From the NCBI GenBank assembly GCA_963732765.1, contig CAVTAS010000003.1, positions 434,001 to 498,000 of the forward strand: DNA of 64,000 nucleotides, written 5' to 3'. The notes under the pieces were generated by a model. That model was not told the DNA's origin, did no database searches, and was given only the letters and a program-made list of their open reading frames with translations. Position numbers and translations under genes: made by a program. This document shows, piece by piece, positions 16,926 to 25,754 of this stretch; the stretch's first letter is position 1; every line of letters begins with the position of its first letter. The stretch comes from JANYHF01 sp963732765. Its GTDB lineage: Bacteria; Pseudomonadota; Alphaproteobacteria; Rhizobiales; Hyphomicrobiaceae.

Positions 16926-18638
16926 TCATTTCCGCCGCATTGGCCAGAGCGGCCCCGTCATGGCGCGGTTCAGCAGCATCAGCGGTGCCATGCCCACCAG
17001 CACGATCATCAGCGACGCCAGCGCCGCATCCTCGAACTGATCGAGGGCAGCCAGACCGTAGACGCGGGTCGCCAGCGTTTCGAAGTTGAAGGGGCGTAGC
17101 AGCAGCGTCGCTGGCAGCTCCTTCATGCAATCGACGAACACCAGCAGCAGTGCGGCACCGAACGGCGGGCGCAGCAGCGGCAGATGCACGCTCCAAAGCG
17201 CGCCGATGGCCGTCTGGCCGAGGGTCCGCGCAGCGGCGTCGAGGTTGGGCGATATGCGGGTGAGACCGGATTCTATGGCACCCAGAGATACCGACATGAA
17301 CCGGATGACGTAGGCCAGCACCACAATCACGACAGTGCCGGACAAGAGCAGTCCAGGGGACACGCCAGTCGCAGATTTCACCAGCCCGGCAAACCAGTTG
17401 TCGAACCGGCTGAGCGGCCACAACAGCCCAAGCGCCAAGACCGTCCCGGGGATGGCATAGCCCAGGCTTGCCAACCGCATCGCCGGCCGCGTCAGCCCGT
17501 TGGGCGCAACGCGCCGCGCATAGGCCAGCAGCAACGCGAATACGCCGGTGACCAGCGCCGCCAGCAGCGAAACGCTCAAGCTCGTAGCGGCAGCCTTCAC
17601 AAATCCGGCGTTGGTCACATCCTGCCAGCTGGCGAAAGCGCCGCGCAGCAGTGAAAACATCGGCAGTACGAAACCAGCGATGAATGGCAAAAGACAGAGC
17701 AATGTCGCTGCCGGACCGCGCCAGCCCGCCAGTACAACTTCGGGCGAGGGGCGGGCGCGACCTGCTTTGTCGTGGAAGCCGCGATTGCCACGTAAGGCCC
17801 GCTCGGCCAGGAACAGCGACAGCACGAAAGCCAGCATCACCAGCGAGATCTGCGCGGCGCCGGCAAGGCTGGAACGTTGCAGCCAGGTGGCGTAGGCGGT
17901 CGCCGTCAGCGTCGGCACACCGAGATATTGCACCGCGCCGACGTCATTGAGACATTCCATCATCACCAGCGATACGCCCGCAACCAGCGCTGGGCGCGCC
18001 ATGGGCAGGGCCACGCGCCAGAACACGCCGGTGAGGCTATGGCCCAGCGTCCGGGCGACCTCCAAGGGGCCGGCGCTCTGCTGCAGGAAACTGGCGCGGG
18101 CGCTGAGGTAGACATAGGGATAGAGCACGGACGACAGCACAAGGACCGCACCGGGCAGCGATTTCACTGCTGGGAACCAATAGTCGTGAGCATACTTCGC
18201 GCCCGTCAGAAAGCGCAGCAGCGACTGCAGCGGCCCCGTGAAATCGAACAGGTCGCCATAGCAGTAGGCAACGATATAGGTCGGCATGGCCAGCGGCACC
18301 AGCAGCAGCCAGACGATCACGTCACGCCCCGGGAAGCGGAACATCGTCACCAGCCAGGCCGTTCCCGCGCCCACCACCAGTGTGACCAGTCCGACACCTA
18401 GCATCAGCGTCAGTGTGCGCACGATGGCGGCCGGAAGCACGGTCGAGAACAGATGCGGCCACAAATCGCCCGAGCCACCCAGGGCCAACGAGGCAACGCC
18501 CAGCACCGGCAGCAGCATGATGGCGGCGATGATGCCAACAGCGACCGTCCAGAGCGGCGACACGCGCCGCTGCGCCCACCACGCCGCCAGCGCCGCGGCG
18601 ATGCGGTGCGGGAGTTGGACTGAGGCGGGTGTGTGCAT
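16926..18638 (-). CDS. Iron(III)-type ABC transporter, fused permease
   Basis: A 570-residue inner-membrane permease made of two binding-protein-dependent transport domains in one chain (about 12 helices), as in FbpB/AfuB/SfuB. EAA-loop-like segments are seen in both halves (EVARTLGHSLTGVFWRVALP and DAAARTLGQTAIGALWSVHLP). It is downstream of the periplasmic binding protein gene on the same strand, separated by a 215-base gap filled by a composite palindromic repeat. No ATPase gene is next to either, so the ATP-binding subunit must be encoded elsewhere. The start ATG at 18638 was chosen over a longer frame. Confidence 0.9.
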   Translation of the reverse strand: MHTPASVQLPHRIAAALAAWWAQRRVSPLWTVAVGIIAAIMLLPVLGVASLALGGSGDLWPHLFSTVLPAAIVRTLTLMLGVGLVTLVVGAGTAWLVTMFRFPGRDVIVWLLLVPLAMPTYIVAYCYGDLFDFTGPLQSLLRFLTGAKYAHDYWFPAVKSLPGAVLVLSSVLYPYVYLSARASFLQQSAGPLEVARTLGHSLTGVFWRVALPMARPALVAGVSLVMMECLNDVGAVQYLGVPTLTATAYATWLQRSSLAGAAQISLVMLAFVLSLFLAERALRGNRGFHDKAGRARPSPEVVLAGWRGPAATLLCLLPFIAGFVLPMFSLLRGAFASWQDVTNAGFVKAAATSLSVSLLAALVTGVFALLLAYARRVAPNGLTRPAMRLASLGYAIPGTVLALGLLWPLSRFDNWFAGLVKSATGVSPGLLLSGTVVIVVLAYVIRFMSVSLGAIESGLTRISPNLDAAARTLGQTAIGALWSVHLPLLRPPFGAALLLVFVDCMKELPATLLLRPFNFETLATRVYGLAALDQFEDAALASLMIVLVGMAPLMLLNRAMTGPLWPMRRK

Positions 18639-18679
18639 CGTCTGAAGATCTTGGAACAATTGAGAGGGACACAATTTTA

Positions 18680-18840
18680 CCCTCTCCCTCGCCTCTTGGC
18701 GGGGGAGAGGGTGGCGCACTGGCGCCGGGTGAGGGGCAGCGACTTGTTCAGGACGTGGCACCGCGACTACGGAGCAAGTGGCTGCCCCTCACTCGCCCCT
18801 CCGGGGCACCCTCTCCCCCGCTAAGAAGCGGGGGAGAGGG
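18680..18840. repeat. Composite CTCTCCC/GAGGGGCAG palindromic repeat
   Basis: A 161-base nested inverted repeat. The left hairpin is CCCTCTCCCTCGCC...GGGGGAGAGGG and the right hairpin is CCCTCTCCCCCGC...GCGGGGGAGAGGG. Inner arms are GAGGGGCAGC and GCTGCCCCTC around a 40-base centre. It occupies the gap between the binding protein and permease genes of the iron transporter and could fold in the message. Related copies are at 28551 and 56399. Confidence 0.8.
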
Positions 18841-18853
18841 CCAGTAGGCGCCG

Positions 18854-19885
18854 CTACATCCCCGGCCCTTCGTCAAAACCGACCTTGTCGACCAGTTCGG
18901 AGGCGGCGCGGCGGAGCTTGGCGATCTCTTGCAGCGGCAACGGATCGGGCTTCAAGGCGCCCCAGCTCTTGACCAGATCGGAGGCTTCGACGCCGGGTCG
19001 CACCGGGTACTCATAGTTGAGCGTTGCATAGATCTTCTGCGCACCCGCCGAGGCAAGGTATTCGATCAGTTTCACCGCGTTGTCCCGGTCGGGCGCATGC
19101 GCCATCAGCGCCGCGCCCGAGATGTTGACATGGGTGCCGCGATCCGCACCGTTGGGGAACGCCAGCCGCACTGCTCCGGCCCAGTCCTTCTGCTCGGGCT
19201 GGCGCTCGTTGGTTAGCATCTGGCCCATGTAGTAGGTGTTGCCGACCGCGATGTCGCATTCGCCCGCGAACACCGATTTGATCTGGTCGCGGTCGGTGCC
19301 CGACGGTTTGCGGGCAAGGTTGTTTTTCACGCCCCTCAACCAGACTTCGGCCTTTTCCGGCCCAAGATGCGCTATCATGCTGGCGATCAGCGCAATATTA
19401 TAGGTGTGCTGACCCGAACGCATGCACAACTTGCCCTTCCACTTCGGATCGGCCAGCTCCTCGTAAGTGAAAGCCTCTTGCGTCACCCGCTCGCGCGAGA
19501 CGAACAGCACGCGGGCGCGTTTCGTCAGTCCGATCCAGTTACCGTTGGCTTCGCGCATGGGTGCCGGGACCGCGACATTGATAGCGTCGGATGTTAGAGG
19601 CGCGGTGATGCCAGCCTGCTGGGCCTGGATCAGCAAACCGGACTCTGCCGTCAGCAACACGTCTGCTGGACTGTTGTCGCCCTCGGCGGCGATGCGCTCA
19701 ACCAGCCCTTCGCTGGCAAAGATGGTGTTGACCGTAATGCCGGTCTCCGCCTCGAAGGCCTTCAGCAGGGGCTCGATCAGTTGCGGTTCGCGGTAGGAGT
19801 AGACATTGACCTCGCCACCCGCGATGGCAGGGGCGATTGCGAACAAACTGGCGGCAAGCGCCGCAGCAAACTTACGAACAAACAT
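18854..19885 (-). CDS. Fe(3+) ABC transporter substrate-binding protein
   Basis: A 343-residue periplasmic binding protein of the FbpA/FutA/AfuA type. The signal peptide is 1-23 (cut after AIA). The mature start GEVNVYSYREPQLIEPLLKAFEAETG is characteristic. The C-terminal part has GNTYYMGQML and NYEYPVRPGV; tyrosines in such segments bind ferric iron in the family. A GGAGG site lies 10 bases before the ATG. It is the first gene of a two-gene unit with the fused permease. I found no convincing Fur, Irr or RirA box upstream. Confidence 0.92.
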   Translation of the reverse strand: MFVRKFAAALAASLFAIAPAIAGGEVNVYSYREPQLIEPLLKAFEAETGITVNTIFASEGLVERIAAEGDNSPADVLLTAESGLLIQAQQAGITAPLTSDAINVAVPAPMREANGNWIGLTKRARVLFVSRERVTQEAFTYEELADPKWKGKLCMRSGQHTYNIALIASMIAHLGPEKAEVWLRGVKNNLARKPSGTDRDQIKSVFAGECDIAVGNTYYMGQMLTNERQPEQKDWAGAVRLAFPNGADRGTHVNISGAALMAHAPDRDNAVKLIEYLASAGAQKIYATLNYEYPVRPGVEASDLVKSWGALKPDPLPLQEIAKLRRAASELVDKVGFDEGPGM

Positions 19886-20072
19886 TATCTGCGTCCTCCA
19901 TTTAGGCCGCGCGTTTGGGGATCTGCGCGGCACTGTTGATGGAACGTGGCTGTTGCCGGCCAGTTGTCGGTTTGGCACGCCCGCTGTCAACCGCGACACA
20001 TTGGATCGGCGCGCAGAACGTGCGAGACTTGAGCTAGTAATTTGGCCGCGTCGTTGGAGATTCGCGCCCCGC

Positions 20073-20768
20073 ATGACCAAGCTCATCCATTCCCGGCTCT
20101 GTCCGCACTCGCGCTCGGTTCGGCTCGCGCTGGGCGAGCTGAAGGTCGAGGTGTCTCTTGAGGAAGAGAAGCCTTGGGAATGGCGCGAGGCCTTCCTGGC
20201 GCTGAACCCGTCCGGCGAACTGCCGGTGCTGGTCCCGGACGGACGGGCAGCGGTCTGCGGCGCCTACGCGATCTCCGAGTATCTGGCCGATACGCAAGGG
20301 GCAAGCACAACGGCGGCGCAGCCCAAGCTGTTTCCAGGTGGCCCGGAGCAGCGGGCAGAGTGCCGCCGCGTGGTCGACTGGTTCCACGGCAAATTCAACC
20401 GCGAGGTGACGAAGCCGCTGTTGGAAGAGAAGATCTACAGCCGCTTCGATCCGGCCGGCGCGCGCAAGCCGGACGCCGACGCGTTGCGCGCCGCCCGCGC
20501 CAATCTGCGCTATCACCTTGGCTATCTTGAGTTTCTCAGCCACGATCGCAACTGGCTGGCAGGTCCCGAGATGTCGTTTGCGGACCTGGCAGCCGCCGCG
20601 CACATCTCCGCGCTCGACTATGTCGGAGAAGCGGTGTGGGACGACAAACCGATGGCGCGGCAATGGTACGCGCGCATGAAATCGCGGCCCTCGATGCGCG
20701 CCATGCTGAGCGAGCGGGTGCCGGGAGCGCCGCTGCCACCAGCACATTACCCCGATCCGGATTTCTGA
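20073..20768 (+). CDS. GST-fold protein, probably FzlA-like (FtsZ-associated)
   Basis: A 231-residue protein with a thioredoxin-like N-terminal domain (IHSRLCPHSRSVRLALGELKVEVSLEEEKPWEWREAFLALNP; SGELPVLV is the cis-Pro turn) and an all-helical C-terminal GST domain (FADLAAAAHISALDYVGE). The pattern SRxVRLxLGE...EEKPWEWR fits the alphaproteobacterial FzlA group, which binds FtsZ and links it to wall synthesis. Its place directly before queG supports a chromosomal housekeeping role. An ordinary glutathione transferase cannot be excluded. The start is the ATG at 20073. Confidence 0.7.
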   Translation: MTKLIHSRLCPHSRSVRLALGELKVEVSLEEEKPWEWREAFLALNPSGELPVLVPDGRAAVCGAYAISEYLADTQGASTTAAQPKLFPGGPEQRAECRRVVDWFHGKFNREVTKPLLEEKIYSRFDPAGARKPDADALRAARANLRYHLGYLEFLSHDRNWLAGPEMSFADLAAAAHISALDYVGEAVWDDKPMARQWYARMKSRPSMRAMLSERVPGAPLPPAHYPDPDF

Positions 20769-20773
20769 CCCCC

Positions 20774-21898
20774 GTGAGCGCCCCGCCGGACGATCTAAAA
20801 ACTGCTCTACGCGCCCGGTCCCTGACCGAAGGGTTCGCTGGCCTGCGCGTGACATCGGCCGCAGCCGATCCGCTGATCGGCGAGCGATTGCGCGAGTTTG
20901 TCGCGCTGGGCCGTCACGGCGACATGAGCTGGATTGAAGAGACGGTCGAGCGCCGCATTTCGCCGCAAGCCATGTGGCCCGAGGCGCGTTCGGCAATTCT
21001 GCTGGCGATGCGCTATGGCAATGGCAGCGATCCGCTGGCCGTCTTGTCTCAGCGCCAGCATGCGGCCATTTCGTGTTATGCGCAGGGTGCGGACTATCAC
21101 GACATTATCAAGCCCAAGCTGAAACGGCTCGCGGGCTGGCTTGCAACGGCGGCCAGCTGCGACGTGAAAGTGTTCGTCGATACGGCCCCGCTGATGGAAA
21201 AGCCGCTCGCCGCTGCCGCCGGGCTGGGCTGGCAGGGAAAGCACACCAATCTGGTGTCGCGCGAGTTTGGCTCATGGTTCTTCCTGGGCGCCATCCTGAC
21301 CACGGCCGATCTGGAACACGACGAGCCGGAGGCGGATCATTGCGGCAGCTGCTCGCGCTGTCTGGACATCTGCCCGACGGCGGCGTTCCCAGCGCCCTAT
21401 CAGCTCGATGCGCGGCGCTGCATTTCGTATCTGACCATCGAGCACAAAGGCCATATTCCGCTGGAGTTCCGCGCGGCCATGGGCAACCGCGTTTATGGCT
21501 GCGACGATTGCCTGGCGGTCTGCCCCTGGAACAAGTTCGCCGCGGCGGCGAGTGATATGAAGCTACGCGCGTCGGATGGGGCAGAGCCACCCGCACTGGC
21601 CGAATTGCTGGCGCTTGACGATGCGGGCTTTCGTGCGCGCTTCCGCGGCACTCCGGTCAAGCGCACCGGCCGCGAACGATTCCTGCGCAATGTATTGATC
21701 GCGGCAGGAAATTCGGGCGCCAGCCAACTAGCTGATAGCGTTGAACCGCTTTTGAAGGATACATCGCCCCTCGTGCGGGCTATGGCCGTTTGGGCGCTGC
21801 GGCGCCTGCTCGAAAGCGCAGACTTCCAAGCGAAGGCCGATCGCTATCGCGCGATTGAGACCGACCCGGCTGTCCGCGCCGAATGGGGACTACCGTGA
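20774..21898 (+). CDS. queG: Epoxyqueuosine reductase QueG
   Basis: A 374-residue cobalamin- and Fe-S-dependent enzyme that reduces epoxyqueuosine to queuosine in tRNA, the last step of Q synthesis. The N-terminal domain has RHGDMSWIEE; the catalytic region has FVDTAPLMEKPLAAAAGLGWQGKHTN. Two [4Fe-4S] sites are CGSCSRCLDICPT and CDDCLAVCPWNKF. A HEAT-like tail ends the protein. The start is a GTG 5 bases after the preceding stop. Its stop overlaps the GTG start of the next gene, so translation is coupled. Confidence 0.95.
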   Translation: MSAPPDDLKTALRARSLTEGFAGLRVTSAAADPLIGERLREFVALGRHGDMSWIEETVERRISPQAMWPEARSAILLAMRYGNGSDPLAVLSQRQHAAISCYAQGADYHDIIKPKLKRLAGWLATAASCDVKVFVDTAPLMEKPLAAAAGLGWQGKHTNLVSREFGSWFFLGAILTTADLEHDEPEADHCGSCSRCLDICPTAAFPAPYQLDARRCISYLTIEHKGHIPLEFRAAMGNRVYGCDDCLAVCPWNKFAAAASDMKLRASDGAEPPALAELLALDDAGFRARFRGTPVKRTGRERFLRNVLIAAGNSGASQLADSVEPLLKDTSPLVRAMAVWALRRLLESADFQAKADRYRAIETDPAVRAEWGLP

Positions 21899-22803
21899 AC
21901 CATCTCCTGTGCATCGGCATGGGCTACAGTGCAGCGGCGGTGGCCCGTTTGCTCGCGCCGCAGGGCTGGCGCATCACCGGCACGTCGCGCTCGGCTGACG
22001 GCCTGGCGGCCATCACGGCCATGGGCTTTCAGGCTTGCCTGTTCGATGGCGCGGCAGCCGGCCCGGAGTTGGCGCAGGTCATCGCTGCGTCGACGCATTG
22101 TCTGGTCTCGGTTGCGCCCGGAGCCGCAAGCGACCCGGTTCTCGCAGCGTGCAACGAGCATCTCGCTGCGGCGCCGGATCTGCGGTGGATCGGCTATCTC
22201 TCCACCGTCGGTGTCTACGGCGATAGCGGCGGAGCTTGGGTCGATGAGGAGACGCCGCCCGCGCCGCGCCAGGAGCGGACCGTGCGCCGGCTGGAGGTCG
22301 AACTGGCCTGGCTGGCGTTTGGCGTGGCGGCGCACAAGAGCGTGCAGATCTTCCGTATTGCCGGCATCTACGGGCCGAGGCGCAATCCTCTGCTCAATCT
22401 GCTCGAGGGTACAGCCCAACGTATCGTGAAACCCGGCCAGGTTTTCAACCGCATTCATGTCGCCGACATTGCGCAGGGCGTGGCCGCCGGCATCGAGCGC
22501 GGGCAGCCTGGACGCATCTACAACCTCACCGACGACGAGCCAGCCCCGCCCGACGAGGTGATCGTCTATGCCGCCAGCCTGCTAGGGATGCCGCCGCCAC
22601 CGCCGGTCCCGTTCGCCGAGGCGCGTCTCTCGCCGATGGCCGCCAGCTTTTATGCCGGCAATCGCCGCGTGCGGAACGAGCGGCTTCGCCAGGAACTGGG
22701 CGTGGACCTTCTCTACCCGACTTATCGCGAAGGCCTCGCCGCCCTTGCCACCGACCTGCGCCAATCGGGCGCGGTTGCACCTGAAGGAGTCGCACGATCG
22801 TGA
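21895..22803 (+). CDS. NAD(P)-binding SDR-like epimerase family protein (YeeZ-like)
   Basis: A 302-residue Rossmann-fold protein of the atypical extended SDR group. It begins LLCIGMGYSAAAVARLL, a glycine-rich loop of GxGYxA type rather than GxxGxxG. Further features are YLSTVGVYGDSGGAWVDE and RIAGIYGPRRNPL. The usual YxxxK dyad is not evident. It overlaps queG by 4 bases at the start (GTGA) and the metallopeptidase gene by 4 bases at the end, so queG-SDR-peptidase form a translationally coupled unit. The substrate is unknown. Confidence 0.8.
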   Translation: MNHLLCIGMGYSAAAVARLLAPQGWRITGTSRSADGLAAITAMGFQACLFDGAAAGPELAQVIAASTHCLVSVAPGAASDPVLAACNEHLAAAPDLRWIGYLSTVGVYGDSGGAWVDEETPPAPRQERTVRRLEVELAWLAFGVAAHKSVQIFRIAGIYGPRRNPLLNLLEGTAQRIVKPGQVFNRIHVADIAQGVAAGIERGQPGRIYNLTDDEPAPPDEVIVYAASLLGMPPPPPVPFAEARLSPMAASFYAGNRRVRNERLRQELGVDLLYPTYREGLAALATDLRQSGAVAPEGVARS

Positions 22804-23207
22804 CAGACGACCTGTGGACCAGCGCGCGCGCGCCCTCGCTGGACGACTTCGAGGTCATGGCGCAAGCCGCCTTCGCTCGCCTGCCCGCCCACTTTCGCGA
22901 ACGCTGCACCGATCTCGTCATCCGCGTCGAGGACTTCCCGGACGACAGCGTGCTCGACGATCTCGGTGCAGATACGCCATTCGATATTCTCGGCCTATAT
23001 CAAGGAGTTAGCCTTGCAGGCCGCGACAGTGCTCCGCCCGTCGGGCCGGACATGGTGTTCCTCTACCGCCGCCCCATGCTGGACTACTGGGCCGAGTTCG
23101 ACGAAACCCTCGGCCACATCGTCACCCATGTGCTGGTGCACGAAATCGGCCATCATTTCGGCCTCTCTGACGCCGATATGGAAGCCATCGAAGCTGCGGC
23201 GGTTTGA
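22800..23207 (+). CDS. Small cytoplasmic metallopeptidase (minimal zincin, HEIGH)
   Basis: A 135-residue protein without a signal peptide, of the short zincin family often annotated 'metallopeptidase family protein' (about 120-140 residues). The zinc motif is HEIGHHFGLSDADM near residue 115, an HExxHxxGxxD arrangement. An upstream segment, PDMVFLYRRPMLDYW, is typical of the family. The GTG start overlaps the SDR stop (GTGA). Its position right before three genes that encode exported HECGH proteins is notable, though these are not close homologues. Confidence 0.82.
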   Translation: MTDDLWTSARAPSLDDFEVMAQAAFARLPAHFRERCTDLVIRVEDFPDDSVLDDLGADTPFDILGLYQGVSLAGRDSAPPVGPDMVFLYRRPMLDYWAEFDETLGHIVTHVLVHEIGHHFGLSDADMEAIEAAAV

Positions 23208-23358
23208 GCGCAGGACGCGACAATTCCGCTGCGGTCGCAGGAATGTGCCTTGCGCTTCATCCGGTCTGTGAAAGAATGTGTACGAGCTGCATTCGAGGCA
23301 TACAGATATGGGCTCCGGCTTACTCACTGGGCTCCGCCTACTACTCATAGGGAATGGC

Positions 23359-23802
23359 ATGATCATGCGCATTTGGGCGCTGTTTGTTATGGCCGTTTCG
23401 GCCTTGTCGGTACTCGGCAGCACCAACGCAGTGGCCGGCAGCGCCACCATCGGCGGCGTTAAACTCTCATGCGCCAACACCAAGGTGGTCATCAGCAATC
23501 AGGTTCCAGGCCCAGGCTTTGCGGTCGATGGCATGATCATGTTCAGCCCCAAGCATCTGCGCGCCTATCCCCCGATCGTGCAGCGCCTCGTCTTTCTGCA
23601 TGAGTGCGGCCATCAGTATGTCGGCACCGACGAGACGGCGGCTGATTGCTGGGCGGTCAAGTCCGCAAAGAAGCGCGGCTGGTTGACGGCGGCTGGCCTG
23701 CGCCAGGCCTGCAGGGCGCTTTGGCACACCGAGGCGGATGGCACCCATCTGGCCGGCCCAGAACGCTGCGCAGCACTCAAGCAGTGCTTTGCGGAAAACT
23801 GA
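23359..23802 (+). CDS. Exported HECGH protein, paralogue A of three
   Basis: A protein of about 147 residues with a signal peptide (MRIWALFVMAVSALSVLG...AVAG). The core has HECGHQYVGTDETAADCWAV, an HExxH followed after six residues by ExxAD, which resembles the zinc ligands of gluzincins. The spacing is far shorter than in M48 and closer to ImmA/IrrE-type M78 enzymes. About six Cys are shared with paralogues B and C, which suggests disulfides outside the cytoplasm. The start could be 23359 or 23365. Peptidase activity is inferred, not shown. Confidence 0.7.
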   Translation: MIMRIWALFVMAVSALSVLGSTNAVAGSATIGGVKLSCANTKVVISNQVPGPGFAVDGMIMFSPKHLRAYPPIVQRLVFLHECGHQYVGTDETAADCWAVKSAKKRGWLTAAGLRQACRALWHTEADGTHLAGPERCAALKQCFAEN

Positions 23803-23911
23803 TTGCTTGAGGGCGCCGCGATGGACGGCAAGCCTCTTTGGGGCCATAGTCGGCCGCTACCGACGGGATGTTTCCGACGGTGACGATGGTGCTGGGCTGA
23901 GCGTGCTCCCG

Positions 23912-24448
23912 ATGCGAATTTTCCTGGCTTTTCGGCAGTTCTTGGCAGCTGTTGCAGTCTGCGCCGCTGCAGGCTCGCCTGCGGTCTCGGCCGACTACAC
24001 TCCCAGCGGCGCGTCGCCCACCGCCGAGGACTACGTCGCCCATATCGGCGGCAAGGCCACCATCGTTGAGTCCGGCGATCTGCTGCTGGGCGGACACCGC
24101 GCGGCCTGCGGCGTGCGCCCCGTGGTGCTCGATCCCGCGCTGGACGATTACGCCGCCGCCTACGACGGTTTCATCATCCTCAACCCGCGCAAGCTTGAGG
24201 GTCTGCCGCCGGCCGTGTCGCTATGGATTTACTCACACGAATGCGGCCACCAGTTCAGGGGCCCCGACGAGGATGAGGCCGACTGCTTCGCCGTGCAGCG
24301 CGGCCGTCGCGCTGGTTGGCTGTCGCCGGCGGGCGTGGAAGAGATCTGCAACTTCATCTCCCCCTCGCAAGGCGACATCATGCACTTCTCCGGCCCGCAG
24401 AGGTGCCAGACGGTGCGCCGCTGCTATGGCGACAAGGGAAAGTTCTGA
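23912..24448 (+). CDS. Exported HECGH protein, paralogue B of three
   Basis: A 178-residue protein with a signal peptide (1-26, cut after VSA). An extra region of about 35 residues follows (SGASPTAEDYVAHIGGKA). The shared domain has LLGGHRAACGVRPVVLDP, then FIILNPRKLEGLPP, the motif HECGHQFRGPDEDEADCFAV and a C-terminal GPQRCQTVRRCY. The match to paralogues A and C covers the whole domain, including the Cys positions and the HExxH-x6-ExxAD spacing. The ATG giving MRIFLAF was chosen because it opens a clean signal sequence. Confidence 0.7.
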   Translation: MRIFLAFRQFLAAVAVCAAAGSPAVSADYTPSGASPTAEDYVAHIGGKATIVESGDLLLGGHRAACGVRPVVLDPALDDYAAAYDGFIILNPRKLEGLPPAVSLWIYSHECGHQFRGPDEDEADCFAVQRGRRAGWLSPAGVEEICNFISPSQGDIMHFSGPQRCQTVRRCYGDKGKF

Positions 24449-24483
24449 GATTGGTTTGGGCAGTAGGCAGTAGGCACTAGGCA

Positions 24484-25008
24484 GTGGATTGGACTCCGGC
24501 ACGGTTGCGCTTGCTGCTGCTCGTTGGCTTGGCGGTTGCTTGCGCCCTGTTCGCCTACCAGATCACCAGCGCCCCGGCCGGTCCGCCAACGCTGGCCGAG
24601 TACCTCGATTACGCGCCCGGCCGCAGTTTGGCGCCTGCAGGCTACTCAGTAGGAGGAACGCCGCTCGCCTGCGGTCCCGTGAAAATCGTCCTCAATCCCA
24701 AGCTGGACGATGTCGCTGCCGCCCACCCCGGCTTCGTGATCATCAACCCCGCCGCCTTCGACAAGTTGCCCAAGGTCATCCGCCTCTACGCCTTCGGCCA
24801 CGAGTGCGGACATCAGCTGCATGGGCCAAGCGAGGACATGGCCGATTGCTACGCGGTGACACGGGGGCAGGCACAGAAGTGGCTGGATGCGACAGGCGTG
24901 CAGGCCATCTGCGAGTTCTGGAAGCCGCTGGCGGGGGACAACAAGCATCTACCAGGAACGGAGCGGTGCGAGGCGATGAAGCAGTGTTTTGCCAAGGCCA
25001 AGGGGTAG
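24484..25008 (+). CDS. Exported HECGH protein, paralogue C of three
   Basis: A 174-residue protein with an N-terminal hydrophobic segment (about 8-28) that may be a signal peptide or an anchor. The shared domain has VGGTPLACGPVKIVLNPKL, HECGHQLHGPSEDMADCYAV and GTERCEAMKQCF. It starts at GTG 24484; just before it lies a short run of near-tandem GGCAGTA units (24459-24486). With A and B it forms a head-to-tail array with 110- and 35-base gaps, which points to gene duplication in place. The function is not known. Confidence 0.68.
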   Translation: MDWTPARLRLLLLVGLAVACALFAYQITSAPAGPPTLAEYLDYAPGRSLAPAGYSVGGTPLACGPVKIVLNPKLDDVAAAHPGFVIINPAAFDKLPKVIRLYAFGHECGHQLHGPSEDMADCYAVTRGQAQKWLDATGVQAICEFWKPLAGDNKHLPGTERCEAMKQCFAKAKG

Positions 25009-25129
25009 CACACCGTTAGACGGCCAATGGTCCGGTCAAGCTGCCTCGCCGACAAATGGTTGACGGCCAACGGCGCGCGGCCCAAAACACCATCCAACCC
25101 CGACTGTCCGAAACTGAAGCCCGCACTCC

Positions 25130-25735
25130 ATGAACAAATTCACGAAACTCACCGGCGTCGCCGCGCCGTTGCCCATGATCAACGTCGATACCGATATGAT
25201 CATCCCCAAGCAGTTTCTGAAGACCATCAAGCGCACCGGACTGGGCAAGCACCTGTTCTCCGAGATGCGTTACGATCAGGCAGGCAAGGAAAACCCGGAC
25301 TTCGTGCTCAACAAGCCGGCGTACCGCAAGGCCACCATCCTGGTCACGGGCGACAATTTCGGCTGCGGCTCGAGCCGCGAGCATGCGCCCTGGGCGCTGC
25401 TGGATTACGGCTTCCGCTGCGTCATCGCACCGAACTTTGCGGACATTTTCTTCAACAATACGTTCAAGAACGGCATCCTGCCGATCAAGCTGCCGCAGGC
25501 TGACGTCGACAAGCTGATGGACGACGCCAAGCGCGGCGCGAACGCCACCATCACAGTGGACCTGGAGAAGCAGGAGATCACCGGCCCCGATGGCGGCGTG
25601 ATCAAATTCGAGATCGACCCGTTCCGCAAGAAGTGCCTGTTGGAAGGCCTCGACGATATCGGGCTGACGCTGCAGAAGGGCGAGGCCATCGATACGTTCG
25701 AAGCCAAGGCGAAAGAGGCGCGTAGCTGGCTGTGA
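25130..25735 (+). CDS. leuD: 3-isopropylmalate dehydratase small subunit
   Basis: A 201-residue LeuD that forms the swivelling domain of isopropylmalate isomerase in leucine synthesis, with LeuC supplying the Fe-S cluster. Motifs are NVDTDMIIPKQFLKTIKRTG near the start and GDNFGCGSSREHAPWALLDYG, whose SSREHA loop is the substrate-specificity region. The length matches the alphaproteobacterial form. leuC and leuB are not in the window. A 121-base spacer without a gene separates it from HECGH paralogue C. Confidence 0.96.
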   Translation: MNKFTKLTGVAAPLPMINVDTDMIIPKQFLKTIKRTGLGKHLFSEMRYDQAGKENPDFVLNKPAYRKATILVTGDNFGCGSSREHAPWALLDYGFRCVIAPNFADIFFNNTFKNGILPIKLPQADVDKLMDDAKRGANATITVDLEKQEITGPDGGVIKFEIDPFRKKCLLEGLDDIGLTLQKGEAIDTFEAKAKEARSWL

Positions 25736-25754
25736 GCATTGCGCCAACGAGCAC

